Part shown: piece after piece, positions 11,175 through 22,335 of the stretch | Numbering within the stretch: position 1 is the first letter of the stretch | How the letters are laid out: each line of letters opens with the position of its first letter | NCBI GenBank assembly: GCA_933207985.1 | Contig: OW240918.1 | Coordinates: 20,435,330 to 20,499,329 of the forward strand | Direction: 5' to 3' | DNA: 64,000 nt | DNA from: Pelobates cultripes | Lineage: Eukaryota > Chordata > Amphibia > Anura > Pelobatidae | The notes under the pieces: generated by a model | Databases searched by the model: none | Seen by the model: only the letters and a program-made list of their open reading frames with translations | Told to the model about the DNA's origin: nothing | Made by a program: the position numbers and the translations under genes

Positions 11175-14100
11175 ATATCTATACCGTGTGTTACTGTATC
11201 CGTGTTACCTGAATACCTGTCATTCTCCGTCTATATATCTATACTGCATGTTACTGTATCCGTGTTACCTGAATACCTGTCATTCTCTGTCTATATATCT
11301 ATACCGTGTGTTACTGTATCCGTGTTACCTGAATACCTGTCATTATCCTTCTATATATCTATACTGTGTGTTACTGTATCCGTGTTACCTGAATACCTGT
11401 CATTCTCCGTCTATATATCTATACCGTGTGTTACTGTATCCGTGTTACCTGAATACCTGTCATTCTCCGTCTATATATCTATACCGTGTGTTACTGTATC
11501 CGTGTTACCTGAATACCTGTCATTCTCCATCTATATATCTATACTGCGTGTTACTGTATCCGTGTTACCTGAATACCTGTCATTCTCTGTCTATATATCT
11601 ATACCGTGTGTTACTGTATCCGTGTTACCTGAATACCTGTCATTCTCCGTCTATATATCTATACCGTGTGTTACTGTATCCGTGTTACCTGAATACCTGT
11701 CATTCTCCGTCTATATATCTATACTGCGTGTTACTGTATCCGTGTTACCTGAATACCTGTCATTCTCCGTCTATATATCTATACCGCGTGTTACTGTATC
11801 CGTGTTACCTGAATACCTGTCATTCTCCGTCTATATATCTATACTGCGTGTTACTGTATCGGTGTTACCTGAATACCTGTCATTCTCTGTCTAGATATCT
11901 ATACCGTGTGTTACTGTATCCGTGTTACCAGAATACCTGTCATTCTCCGTCTATATATCTATACTGCGTGTTACTGTATCCGTGTTACCTGAATACCTGT
12001 CATTCTCCGTCTATATATCTATACCGTGTGTTACTGTATCCGTGTTACCTGAATACCTGTCATTCTCCATCTATATATCTATACCGTGTGTTACTGTATC
12101 CGTGTTACCTGAATACCTGTCATTCTCCGTCTATATATCTATACTGTGTGTTACTGTATCCGTGTTACCTGAATACCTGTCATTCTCCGTCTATATATCT
12201 ATACTGTGTGTTACTGTATCCGTGTTACCTGAATACCTGTCATTCTCCATCTATATATCTATACCGTGTGTTACTGTATCCGTGTTACCTGAATACCTGT
12301 CATTATCCTTCTATTTATCTATACTGCGTGTTACTGTATCCGTGTTACCTGAATACCTGTCATTCTCCGTCTATATATCTATACTGTGTGTTACTGTATC
12401 CGTGCTACCTGAATACCTGTCATTCTCCATCTATATATCTATACTGCGTGTTACTGTATCCGTGTTACCTGAATACCTGTCATTCTCCATCTATATATCT
12501 ATACCGCGTGTTACTGTATCCGTGTTACCTGAATACCTGTCATTCTCCATCTATATATCTATACTGTGTGTTACTGTATTCGTGTTACCTGAATACCTGT
12601 CATTCTCCATCTATATATCTATACCGTGTGTTACTGTATCCGTGTTACCTGAATACCTGTCATTCTCCGTCTATATATCTATACTGTGTGTTACTGTATC
12701 CGTGTTACCTGAATACCTGTCATTCTCCATCTATATATCTATACCGCGTGTTACTGTATCCGTGTTACCTGAATACCTGTCATTCTCCATCTATATATCT
12801 ATACTGTGTGTTACTGTATCCGTGTTACCTGAATACCTGTCATTCTCCGTCTATATATCTATACTGCGTGTTACTGTATCCGTGTTACCTGAATACCTGT
12901 CATTCTCCGTCTATATATCTATACCGTGTGTTACTGTATCCGTGTTACCTGAATACCTGTCATTCTCCGTCTGTATATCTATACCGTGTGTTACTGTATC
13001 CGTGTTACCTGAATACCTGTCATTCTCCATCTGTATATCTATACCGTGTGTTACTGTATCCGTGTTACCTGAATACCTGTCATTCTCCGTCTATATATCT
13101 ATACTGCGTGTTACTGTATCCGTGTTACCTGAATACCTGTCATTCTCCGTCTATATATCTATACCGTGTGTTACTGTATCCGTGTTACCTGAATACCTGT
13201 CATTCTCCGTCTATATATCTATACCGTGTGTTACTGTATCCGTGTTACCTGAATACTTGTCATTCTCCGTCTATATATCTATACTGCGTGTTACTGTATC
13301 CGTGTTACCTGAATACCTGTCCCGTGTTACCTGAATACCTGTCATTCTCTGTCTAGATATCTATACCGTGTGTTACTGTATCCGTGTTACCTGAATACCT
13401 GTCATTCTCCGTCTATATATCTATACTGCATGTTACTGTATCCGTGTTACCTGAATACCTGTCATTCTCTGTCTATATATCTATACCGTGTGTTACTGTA
13501 TCCGTGTTACCTGAATACCTGTCATTATCCTTCTATATATCTATACTGTGTGTTACTGTATCCGTGTTACCTGAATACCTGTCATTCTCCGTCTATATAT
13601 CTATACCGTGTGTTACTGTATCCGTGTTACCTGAATACCTGTCATTCTCCGTCTATATATCTATACCGTGTGTTACTGTATCCGTGTTACCTGAATACCT
13701 GTCATTCTCCATCTATATATCTATACTGCGTGTTACTGTATCCGTGTTACCTGAATACCTGTCATTCTCTGTCTATATATCTATACCGTGTGTTACTGTA
13801 TCCGTGTTACCTGAATACCTGTCATTCTCCGTCTATATATCTATACCGTGTGTTGCACCATCAAATTATTTACCCGCAGGAATACCTGTCATTCTCATCT
13901 ATATATCTATACTGCGTGTTACTGTATCCATATTTACCTGAATACCTGTCATTCTCCCTAGATCTATATATCTATACGTGTGTTGCTGTATCCGTGTTAC
14001 CTGAATACCTGTCGTTCTCCCGTCTATATATCTATACCGTGTTACTGTATCCGTGTTACCTGAATACCTGTCATTCCTCTGTCTATATATCACATACTGC

Positions 14101-16738
14101 GTGTTACTGTATCGTGTTACTGGAATACCTGTCATTTCACCGTCTATATATCTATACCGTGTGTTACTGTATCCGTGTTACCTGAATACCTGTCATTCTA
14201 AATCTATATATCTATACTGCGTGTTACTGTATCCGTGTTACCTGAATACCTGTCATTCTCCGTCTATATATCTATACCGTGTGTTACTGTATCCGTGTTA
14301 CCTGAATACCTGTCATTATCCTTCTATATATCTATACCGCGTGTTACTGTATCCGTGTTACCTGAATACCTGTCATTCTCCGTCTATATATCTATACCGT
14401 GTGTTACTGTATCCGTGTTACCTGAATACCTGTCATTCTCCGTCTATATATCTATACCGTGTGTTACTGTATCCGTGTTACCTGAATACCTGTCATTCTC
14501 CGTCTATATATCTATACTGCGTGTTACTGTATCCGTGTTACCTGAATACCTGTCATTCTCCGTCTATATATCTATACCGCGTGTTACTGTATCCGTGTTA
14601 CCTGAATACCTGTCATTCTCCATCTATATATCTATACTGCATGTTACTGTATCCGTGTTACCTGAATACCTGTCATTCTCCGTCTATATATCTATACTGC
14701 GCGTTACTGTATCCGTGTTACCTGAATACCTGTCATTCTACATCTATATATCTATACCGTGTGTTACTGTATCCGTGTTACCTGAATACCTGTCATTCTC
14801 CGTCTATATATCTATACTGCGTGTTACTGTATCCGTGTTACCTGAATACCTGTCATTCTACGTCTATATATCTATACCGTGTGTTACTGTATCCGTGTTA
14901 CCTGAATACCTGTCATTCTAAATCTATATATCTATACTGCGTGTTACTGTATCCGTGTTACCTGAATACCTGTCATTCTCCGTCTATATATCTATACCGT
15001 GTGTTACTGTATCCGTGTTACCTGAATACCTGTCATTCTCTGTCTATATATCTATACTGCGTGTTACTGTATCCGTGTTACCTGAATACCTGTCATTCTA
15101 AATCTATATATCTATACCGCGTGTTACTGTATCCGTGTTACCTGAATACCTGTCATTCTCCGTCTATATATCTATACCGTGTGTTACTGTATCCGTGTTG
15201 CGCACAGTACCTGTCATTCTCACATCTGCTTATATCTATGCAGGTATTGTTGCACAACATCCGTGTTACCTGAATACCTGCATTCGTCTATATATCTATA
15301 CTGTAAGTGTTACTGTATCCGTGTTACCTGAATACCTGTCATTCTCCGTCTATATATCTATACCGCGTGTTACTGTATCCGTGTTACCTGAATACCTGTC
15401 ATTCTCTGTCTATATATCTATACTGCGTGTTACTGTATCCGTGTTACCTGAATACCTGTCATTCTAAATCTATATATCTATACTGCGTGTTACTGTATCC
15501 GTGTTACCTGAATACCTGTCATTCTCCATCTATATATCTATACCGTGTGTTACTGTATCCGTGTTACCTGAATACCTGTCATTCTCCGTCTATATATCTA
15601 TACCGTGTGTTACTGTATCCGTGTTACCTGAATACCTGTCATTCTCCGTCTGTATATCTATACCGTGTGTTACTGTATCCGTGTTACCTGAATACCTGTC
15701 ATTCTCCATCTGTATATCTATACCGTGTGTTACTGTATCCGTGTTACCTGAATACCTGTCATTCTCCGTCTATATATCTATACTGCGTGTTACTGTATCC
15801 GTGTTACCTGAATACCTGTCATTCTCCGTCTATATATCTATACTGCGTGTTACTGTATCCGTGTTACCTGAATACCTGTCATTCTCTGTCTATATATCTA
15901 TACTGCGTGTTACTGTATCCGTGTTACCTGAATACCTGTCATTCTCCGTCTATATATCTATACCGTGTGTTACTGTATCCGTGTTACCTGAATACCTGTC
16001 ATTCTCCGTCTATATATCTATACCGCGTGTTACTGTATCCGTGTTACCTGAATACCTGTCATTCTCCGTCTATATATCTATACCGTGTGTTACTGTATCC
16101 GTGTTACCTGAATACCTGTCATTCTCCATCTATATATCTATACCGTGTGTTACTGTATCCGTGTTACCTGAATACCTGTCATTCTCCATCTATATATCTA
16201 TACAGCGTGTTACTGTATCCGTGTTACCTGAATACCTGTCATTCTAAATCTATATATCTATACCGTGTGTTACTGTATCCGTGTTACCTGAATACCTGTC
16301 ATTCTCTGTCTATATATCTATACTGCATGTTACTGTATCCGTGTTACCTGAATACCTGTCATTCTCAATCTATATATCTATACTGCGTGTTACTGTATCC
16401 GTGTTACCTGAATACCTGTCATTCTCCATCTATATATCTATACCGTGTGTTACTGTATCCGTGTTACCTGAATACCTGTCATTCTCCACCTATATATCTA
16501 TACCGTGTGTTACTGTATCCGTGTTACCTGAATACCTGTCATTCTCCGTCTATATATCTATACCGTGTGTTACTGTATCCGTGTTACCTGAATACCTGTC
16601 ATTCTCTGTCTATATATCTATACCGTGTGTTACTGTATCCGTGTTACCTGAATACCTGTCATTCTCTGTCTATATATCTATACTGCGTGTTACTGTATCC
16701 GTGTTACCTGAATACCTGTCATTCTCCATCTATATATC
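11175..16738. repeat. 60-bp satellite array, main block (about 93 monomers)
   Basis: Units of 60 bp contain CTATATATCTATA, GTTACTGTATCCGTGTTACC and TGAATACCTGTCAT. Variant classes differ mainly at CTCCGT/CTCTGT/CTCCAT/CTAAAT and at ACCGTG/ACTGCG/ACTGTG/ACCGCG. Because 60 is a multiple of three and the monomer lacks stops in two frames, open frames of up to 729 codons appear simultaneously in different frames. These are artefacts of the period, not genes. One monomer is shortened at about 13,321. Two patches (13,850-14,135; 15,195-15,310) are riddled with indels. Confidence 0.97.
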
Positions 16739-17754
16739 TGTAGCGGAGAGGCAGTATGATCCACGATATCTCCGCTGGGTAACAGGAACAACAAAGGATA
16801 ATCCAGGGAATCAGCATACAATAATTCAAACAGCACTGTAGTAACCCTTCCTTCCCAAGAACTAGACGACACATAGGCTGGGAGTCAACTGAGGTTTTAA
16901 TCACAGGTCACAGTATTTATGCAATTCCCCATGCAAGGGGTTTCCAAACAGACATTACAGGGGTTGTACAGGAGGGGACTACATGGGGACTTACTGTACT
17001 ACATATTTCTCCCATCAGGCACCGCTGCACGAGAGGGATCACCCTCCCAGAATGCACCGTTAAGGGGATTATCCCCTCGTGCAGCAGAACCGGCAATTCA
17101 CACAAAAATCCACCGTTGGTACAATATACGGTGGATTTACACGAATGGACGTTCGGTAGATAGCTGGGGTCTGGGCGCATCATTCGTGAGATTGCCGCTC
17201 AGATCCCAGCTAAAATAACCGAACGCCGCACAGAAAACACCTTTCTTTAAAAACACATGAAAAGAACCGATTGTCTTTAATGAACCTGGTCCTGAAACTC
17301 CCGAACGTCCTGGAGGCTTAACGGTGTTCGTGCCGTCGAATGACTGTTGGGAATGCTATGCGTTCGACGACACGGAAACCCGCTGACGAACCAGGGATCC
17401 AAGATGGCCGCCCGCCGCATGGTCGGTAGTCGAACGACGGCCACCCAGGAGAGCCTCTAATAACCGATTGCAACAATGTTGCAATCGGTTAACTAGCGCC
17501 ACACGCCTCTAAGTGTGTGGGCTATTAGGGGGTATCGCATTCGTTTCACGAACGGCCTTCCAAAGTGCCGTTCGCGAAACGAACGGGAATCCCCATACAA
17601 ACCGCCATTTGCATTCGGCGGAACAGATAGGTACAGGCAATGCAGGAATACATGAAGCAGGCACATACAGGTACAACACATCTCTCTCCAGACCTATAGG
17701 CAACCCTTAAAGGCATAGTGTCCAGTTATAGTCCGAGTGGCTAGGTTTGCCACA
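16739..17754 (-). repeat. 3' LTR of the Gmr1-like element
   Basis: It reads TG...CA and is 1,016 bp long. It contains a perfect 31-bp palindrome (17,461-17,491) and a second stem (17,540-17,556 with 17,567-17,583, one mismatch). It also contains an AAGATGGCCGCC stretch near 17,400. Confidence 0.95.
17461..17491. promoter_or_regulatory. Perfect palindrome in LTR
   Basis: A 15-bp arm TAACCGATTGCAACA, a single A, and its exact reverse complement. It is conserved in the other LTR at 23,057-23,087. A role as a protein-binding site or RNA stem is only inferred. Confidence 0.85.
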
Positions 17755-17768
17755 ATGCTCCCCCAGAA
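17755..17768 (-). promoter_or_regulatory. Polypurine tract next to 3' LTR
   Basis: Read on the minus strand the sequence is TCTGGGGGAGCAT, directly preceding the LTR start TGTGGCAAACC. Position and purine content fit the plus-strand primer site of an LTR element. Confidence 0.75.
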
Positions 17769-17835
17769 CCAAGCCGGCATACACAGTCTGATCCCAACGG
17801 ATCGGCTTGGGGATGTCCGGAGGAGTACTCACGAA

Positions 17836-20556
17836 TCACGGCTCCAAGTCTGTTTGTCTAGACAACCCGTCGGCGTTGCCATTCTGCTTCCCAGGGCGGT
17901 AGTGGATAGTAAAGTCAAAAGGCTGCAGCGCCAAACTCCAGCGCAGCAGCCTGGCATTGTCTCCGGACACCCTGTTCAGCCACACCAACGGGTTGTGATC
18001 CGTGAGTAAAGTGAAGGGTTGCCCGTATAAGTAGGGTTGCAACTTCTTGAGGGCCCACACCACAGCCAGGCACTCTTTTTCAATGGCGGCGTAGCTTACT
18101 TCCCTGGGTAAAAGTTTTTGGCTTAGGTAAGCTACGGGGTGCTCGCCGCCATCGGGTCCAACTTGGCTCAGTACTGCTCCCAATCCAAACATAGAAGCGT
18201 CTGTGTGGACGAGAAAGCGTTTAGTTGGATCAGGAGCAGAAAGTACAGGAGAATTAACCAGCGCCGTCTTGAGCTGTTGGAACGCCTGCTCACACTCTGG
18301 GGCCCAGACTACTAATTTAGGGAGGTTCTTGCTGGTCAGGTCTGTGAGGGGTTTGGCGAGGGCGCTATAGTTGGCCACAAACTTCCGGTAATACCCGGCG
18401 GTCCCTAAAAAGGCGAGCACTTGGGTCTTGGTGCGAGGGGTAGGCCATTGGGCGACTGCCTCTATTTTAGCAGGTTCGGGTTTCTGTTGCCCACTCCCTA
18501 CCCGGTGTCCCAGATACTGGTCTTCCGCCATACCGATATGGCATTTGCTGGGTTTTAGGGTCAGTCCGGCCTCTCGGATTCGGTCTAGGATGGCTCCTAT
18601 GTGAACCAGATGTTCGTGCCAGGAGTGGCTGAATATGGCGATATCATCTAGATACGCGCAGGCATACTCCTGGAACCCATCTAACAGTCTGTCCACCATT
18701 CTCTGGAAGGTAGCTGGAGCGTTTTTCATCCCAAATGGCATGACCTTAAACTGATACAGGCCAAACGGGGTGACAAAAGCCGACTTAGGGATGGCGTCGT
18801 CCGCTAAGGGAATCTGCCAGTACCCTTTGCACAAGTCTATAGTGGTTAGGTATTGACCCCTGGCCATCTTATCGAGGAGTTCGTCTATTCGGGGCATGGG
18901 ATATGCGTCAGAGGTCGTTTTATCGTTGAGCCGTCGGTAGTCTACGCAGAAACGGGTCGTCCCGTCCCGTTTCGGCACCAGTACTACCGGGGAGGCCCAG
19001 GGGCTGTCCGAGTGCTCTATTACTCCTAGCTGAATCATCTCCTCAATTTCCTTGCGCATATTCTCCTTGACTGCTTCTGGAGTGCGGTAGGGGGGTTGGC
19101 GCAAGGGGGTCGAATCTAACGTTTCTACCTTATGGGTAGCCAACGGGGTATAGCCGGGTAAATTGGAAAACGTGGCCTTCTTTTCCTGAAGCAACTTTTG
19201 TACCTGGGCCCGTTCTTGGGTATTTAATCTTTCTCCTAACTGTACCTCTCCCAGATCTCCGCTCTGGCCCTCTTGGTCTAGGAGATCGGGTAGGGGTAGG
19301 TTATCAAAATCTTCCGTGGCAGGGGCACAGATTGCGGTGACTTCCTCCGTCCGTTCGTGGTATGGCTTGAGCATGTTCACATGGAGCATGCGTTTGCCTC
19401 CCACGCCGGTAACCGGGCCGATCACATAGGTGGTGTCACAGATCTGTTCCACCACCTTGTATGGGCCCTGCCAGGAAGCCTGCAGCTTATCTTTGTGGAC
19501 GGGTCGCAGGATTAAGACTTTCTGCCAAACCTGAAAGCTGCGGTCCCTGGCTCCCTTATCATACCATCGGCGCTGTCGTTGTTGCGCTACCTGGAGATTG
19601 TCTCGGACGGTCTGGGTTAGCCTCTCCAGGCGTTCCCGGAACTCGAGCACATATGGTAAGATAGGGGTGCCATTAACGGTTTCGTCTCCCTCCCAGTGTT
19701 CCCGTATCAAGTCAAGAGGTCCCCTCACTCTCCTCCCGAATAATAATTCGAACGGAGAGAATCCGGTGGATTCTTGTGGCACTTCTCGATACGCGAACAG
19801 TAGGTGGGGTAAGAACCGCTCCCAGTCCTTTTGGGTGTCCATGAACGTGCGGATCATTTGTTTCAGGGTTCCGTTAAATCGTTCACAGAGCCCATTGGAC
19901 TGGGGGTGATATGGGGAGTTGAGGATTTGTTGTATCCCACATATTTTCCAGAGCTGATGGGTCACTTCCGCAGTAAACTGGGTGCCTCTATCGGAGATAA
20001 TCTCCCGGGGAAATCCTACCCGGGTGAATATCCTCATCAGGGCCTCGGCTACCGTTTCTGCGTGTACGTTCGTTAGGGCCACTGCCTCGGGGTACCGGGT
20101 GGCGTGGTCCACCACAGTTAGGACATACTTCTTGCCGGAGGGGCTGGGTTTTGCGAGGGGACCTATAATGTCTACTGCCACCCTACTGAATGGTTCTTCA
20201 ATGATGGGCAGAGACCGTAGTCGGGCTTTGTATCTGTCCCCCCTCTTGCCTACCCTTTGGCAGGTATCACAGGTCTGACAATATCGCTTAATATCCTGGG
20301 AAATACCTGGCCAAAAGAAATTTTGGGTCAGCCTGTGCTTGGTCCGACTGATGCCTAGGTGTCCAGACAGGGGGATATCATGGGCTATGCGTAACAGCTC
20401 TAACCTATATTTTCGAGGCACTATTAGCTGTTTAATGGGCAATGGTATTGACCCGGACACTACCTTCTCTGCGTGCCGATATAGTAGCCCCTTGTCCCAG
20501 ATATATCTTTCCCCCTCTAACCCAGCTTGATTTTTATCCATGCGGTCTTTGTACAC
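17836..20556 (-). CDS. Pol: integrase - reverse transcriptase - RNase H (Gmr1 order)
   Basis: This is an open frame of 906 residues from the first ATG; the frame itself continues upstream to the stop at 20,689. Integrase comes first. The zinc domain has H59, H66, C96 and C99, the catalytic core D129, D189 and E225 (D-35-E spacing), and a GPY module lies at 364-366. Reverse transcriptase follows, with D574 in TTIDL and YLDD at 635-638. RNase H has D786 (HTDAS), E826 and D853 (LTDHNP), and ends near YRPGKQNGNADGLSR. All catalytic residues of the three enzymes appear intact. The enzymes would copy element RNA into DNA and insert it in the nucleus. Integrase upstream of RT is the reverse of ordinary Ty3/gypsy and defines the Gmr1 group. 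No chromodomain is apparent after the GPY module. Confidence 0.95.
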   Translation of the reverse strand: MYKDRMDKNQAGLEGERYIWDKGLLYRHAEKVVSGSIPLPIKQLIVPRKYRLELLRIAHDIPLSGHLGISRTKHRLTQNFFWPGISQDIKRYCQTCDTCQRVGKRGDRYKARLRSLPIIEEPFSRVAVDIIGPLAKPSPSGKKYVLTVVDHATRYPEAVALTNVHAETVAEALMRIFTRVGFPREIISDRGTQFTAEVTHQLWKICGIQQILNSPYHPQSNGLCERFNGTLKQMIRTFMDTQKDWERFLPHLLFAYREVPQESTGFSPFELLFGRRVRGPLDLIREHWEGDETVNGTPILPYVLEFRERLERLTQTVRDNLQVAQQRQRRWYDKGARDRSFQVWQKVLILRPVHKDKLQASWQGPYKVVEQICDTTYVIGPVTGVGGKRMLHVNMLKPYHERTEEVTAICAPATEDFDNLPLPDLLDQEGQSGDLGEVQLGERLNTQERAQVQKLLQEKKATFSNLPGYTPLATHKVETLDSTPLRQPPYRTPEAVKENMRKEIEEMIQLGVIEHSDSPWASPVVLVPKRDGTTRFCVDYRRLNDKTTSDAYPMPRIDELLDKMARGQYLTTIDLCKGYWQIPLADDAIPKSAFVTPFGLYQFKVMPFGMKNAPATFQRMVDRLLDGFQEYACAYLDDIAIFSHSWHEHLVHIGAILDRIREAGLTLKPSKCHIGMAEDQYLGHRVGSGQQKPEPAKIEAVAQWPTPRTKTQVLAFLGTAGYYRKFVANYSALAKPLTDLTSKNLPKLVVWAPECEQAFQQLKTALVNSPVLSAPDPTKRFLVHTDASMFGLGAVLSQVGPDGGEHPVAYLSQKLLPREVSYAAIEKECLAVVWALKKLQPYLYGQPFTLLTDHNPLVWLNRVSGDNARLLRWSLALQPFDFTIHYRPGKQNGNADGLSRQTDLEP

Positions 20557-20688
20557 CTGTAACGAAGGATCTAGGGCTACTTCGGCCCCGAACTCTAGGG
20601 AATTGGCCCAGGGCAGGGTAGGAGGTAGGGGAGGGTCATTGCTTACCTGAGCCTCAGAGTGTTCGAATGGTGCAGTGGTGCGGGCCTG

Positions 20689-21234
20689 TTACCGGGTCAC
20701 AACCGGGTATGCTTCTTGTACGGTGGGCTGGGGAACAAAAGCCGAAGTCAGCTCCCCCAAATCGTTGCCCAAAATCACATCCGCTGGCAAGTCTTGCATC
20801 ATCCCCACATATACATTCCCGTGCCCCGCTCCCCAATTCAAGTGCACCTTGGCCGTGGGTACTTTGTAAATGGCTCCCCCAGCCACCCGCACAGCCACAC
20901 AGTCCCCCGTGAGCTTGGGCTTTGGTACCAGATGACTGCGTACTAGAGTTAGGGTGGCTCCCGAGTCACGAAGTCCTTGTACTTTCCTCCCTTCCATGTG
21001 TACTTCCTGGCGGTGCCCTTGGCGGTTATCGGAGGCGGCCTGGACAGGGTTCACCTCGTGTAGAGTACCGAGAGGTTCCTCCCGGGTCGTCCCCAACTCC
21101 AGGTTTTGGTCGGATTCGGCCTGTAGACAGTGGACTGCGGCACGGTTGCTCGGGGCGGCGTTATTCCAGCTGGGTCGAGGCCGGTTCCGTGGGCAGTCTC
21201 TCTGGATGTGCCCCTGTTGGTTGCAGGTATGGCA
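20689..21234 (-). CDS. Zinc knuckle and aspartic protease segment of Gag-Pol
   Basis: The frame carries a CCHC zinc knuckle (CHTCNQQGHIQRDC, 21,193-21,234), then a retropepsin-like domain. The protease has active-site triad DSG (GLRDSGA, with D at residue 44 from the ATG at 21,096) and the late hydrophobic-Gly motif VILGND. It would mature the polyprotein. It has no ATG before the knuckle, so it must be joined to Gag by translation, yet Gag is in another frame (this frame is -1 to Gag). It stops at TAA (20,689-20,691), while the same frame reopens directly into integrase. Whether the stop is a mutation or a recoding site is not decidable here. Confidence 0.85.
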   Translation of the reverse strand, partial: CHTCNQQGHIQRDCPRNRPRPSWNNAAPSNRAAVHCLQAESDQNLELGTTREEPLGTLHEVNPVQAASDNRQGHRQEVHMEGRKVQGLRDSGATLTLVRSHLVPKPKLTGDCVAVRVAGGAIYKVPTAKVHLNWGAGHGNVYVGMMQDLPADVILGNDLGELTSAFVPQPTVQEAYPVVTR

Positions 21235-21281
21235 CCGGATTGGTGGACGTGCTGAATATCTGGGGGGGTAGGAATTCTGAT

Positions 21282-22211
21282 TTACCCCTGGTCGCTGGTA
21301 CGTTGCGGGGCCCCCTGGAGGGCTGGCCGTTGTAGGGGGAATGGTGGCTCGGTTGGTATAGGTTGATCTCTCCGATTGTCCTGGAAATCGTCTGCCATAT
21401 TAGCCGCTTCCTGCAGGGTGTGTGGCTTCCTGTCCCGGATCCAGTTTTGTAGGTAGGTCGGGACGCCATTGAAGAATTGTTCCAGTACCATTAGCTGGAA
21501 CAGACCTTCCAATGTATCAACTTGGGCGGCCTCCAGCCACCCTTTGGCAGCTCGTTGTAGCTGGTGCGCCCACTCCACATGGGTGTCCTTACTGGGTTTT
21601 TTAATGTCCCGAAACTTCTTTCGGTATGCCTCTGATGTGATGGCATACCGGGCTAGGATGGCCCGTTTTACTTTAGCGTAGTCTCTACTATCCTCGTCTG
21701 GTACTGCCCGGTACGCTTCGGCGGCTCGCCCAGATAATCTCCCCGCTAGTAGGGGTACTCTGTCTGCATCATTAATCTCGTGCAGCAAACACAGTCTCTC
21801 GAAATCCTGTAAATAGTCAACGCCACCCTCTGTCTCCACATAGCTTTTGAAGGCTTGATATGGGATTTTGGTTTTCCCTGGGAAACTATGGACTGGCGTT
21901 GCGGCTCTTTCTCTGGCTTGCTGGTTTCCTGGCGGTCCCCTAGCCATAATGTACTCCTGTACATCGGCGAACAGCCGGTTAAACATTTCTGTAGATGGTG
22001 GTTCAGGAAATAACGCCAGTCGTGCTCGAAATTCCGCTGTAAATTCGTTGTTTTGTCCCTCCATTTGAGGTGCTGCAGCAGCTGCGGCTCTGTCTCCTTC
22101 CATGAGCTCCGTTATTAGGACAGCCTTTGCCTTGTTACTGGCGATTGCTCCTCTTGCTTCCAGCAGCTCCTTTAATGTGCTCCGTTTTAGCAGGGTGTAG
22201 TCTGTTCCCAT
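21282..22211 (-). CDS. Gag with SAP-like N terminus and SCAN-like C-terminal region
   Basis: The frame has 309 residues and starts 124 bp after the LTR edge. Residues 5-40 (RSTLKELLEARGA...ELMEG) resemble a SAP-type helix-loop-helix motif. Residues 50-185 form the Gag capsid-like region (YLQDFERLCLLHEI, AAEAYRAV). Residues 195-275 (YRKKFRDIKK, FFNGVPTYLQNWIRD) resemble the SCAN domain, which is thought to derive from a Gmr1-like capsid. The product would form the particle that packages element RNA. The frame closes at TAA just before the zinc knuckle, which sits in the -1 frame. I see no good slippery heptamer at the overlap, so an indel is the simpler explanation. Confidence 0.9.
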   Translation of the reverse strand: MGTDYTLLKRSTLKELLEARGAIASNKAKAVLITELMEGDRAAAAAAPQMEGQNNEFTAEFRARLALFPEPPSTEMFNRLFADVQEYIMARGPPGNQQARERAATPVHSFPGKTKIPYQAFKSYVETEGGVDYLQDFERLCLLHEINDADRVPLLAGRLSGRAAEAYRAVPDEDSRDYAKVKRAILARYAITSEAYRKKFRDIKKPSKDTHVEWAHQLQRAAKGWLEAAQVDTLEGLFQLMVLEQFFNGVPTYLQNWIRDRKPHTLQEAANMADDFQDNRRDQPIPTEPPFPLQRPALQGAPQRTSDQG

Positions 22212-22315
22212 TCACCTGCTGTTCGTGAGGTTTATTCGAATGCGCTGATTCCCGAATGCTGGTTCCTTGATTCGTTTAAAAATCTGCCGAACGTTGCTTT
22301 GCTGTGTAAATTCAA

Positions 22316-22333
22316 TCCCGTCGCTTGCCACCA
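22316..22333 (-). promoter_or_regulatory. Primer-binding site of the Gmr1-like element
   Basis: Two bases inside the 5' LTR the minus strand reads TGGTGGCAAGCGACGGGA. It begins TGG as expected for pairing with a tRNA 3' CCA end. The priming tRNA was not identified. Confidence 0.7.
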
Positions 22334-22335
22334 AT

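Noticed and set aside
11167..13356. 729-codon open frame and several of 180-480 codons in the 60-bp satellite
   Set aside because: The 60-bp period keeps stop-free registers open in every monomer, and two different frames are open over the same DNA. Variation follows CpG decay, not codon positions, and there are no gene signals. It is satellite, not a repeat protein.
21161..21469. 102-codon minus-strand frame between Gag and protease
   Set aside because: It overlaps the Gag tail and the zinc-knuckle segment in the third frame and has no domain. It is a by-product of the region.
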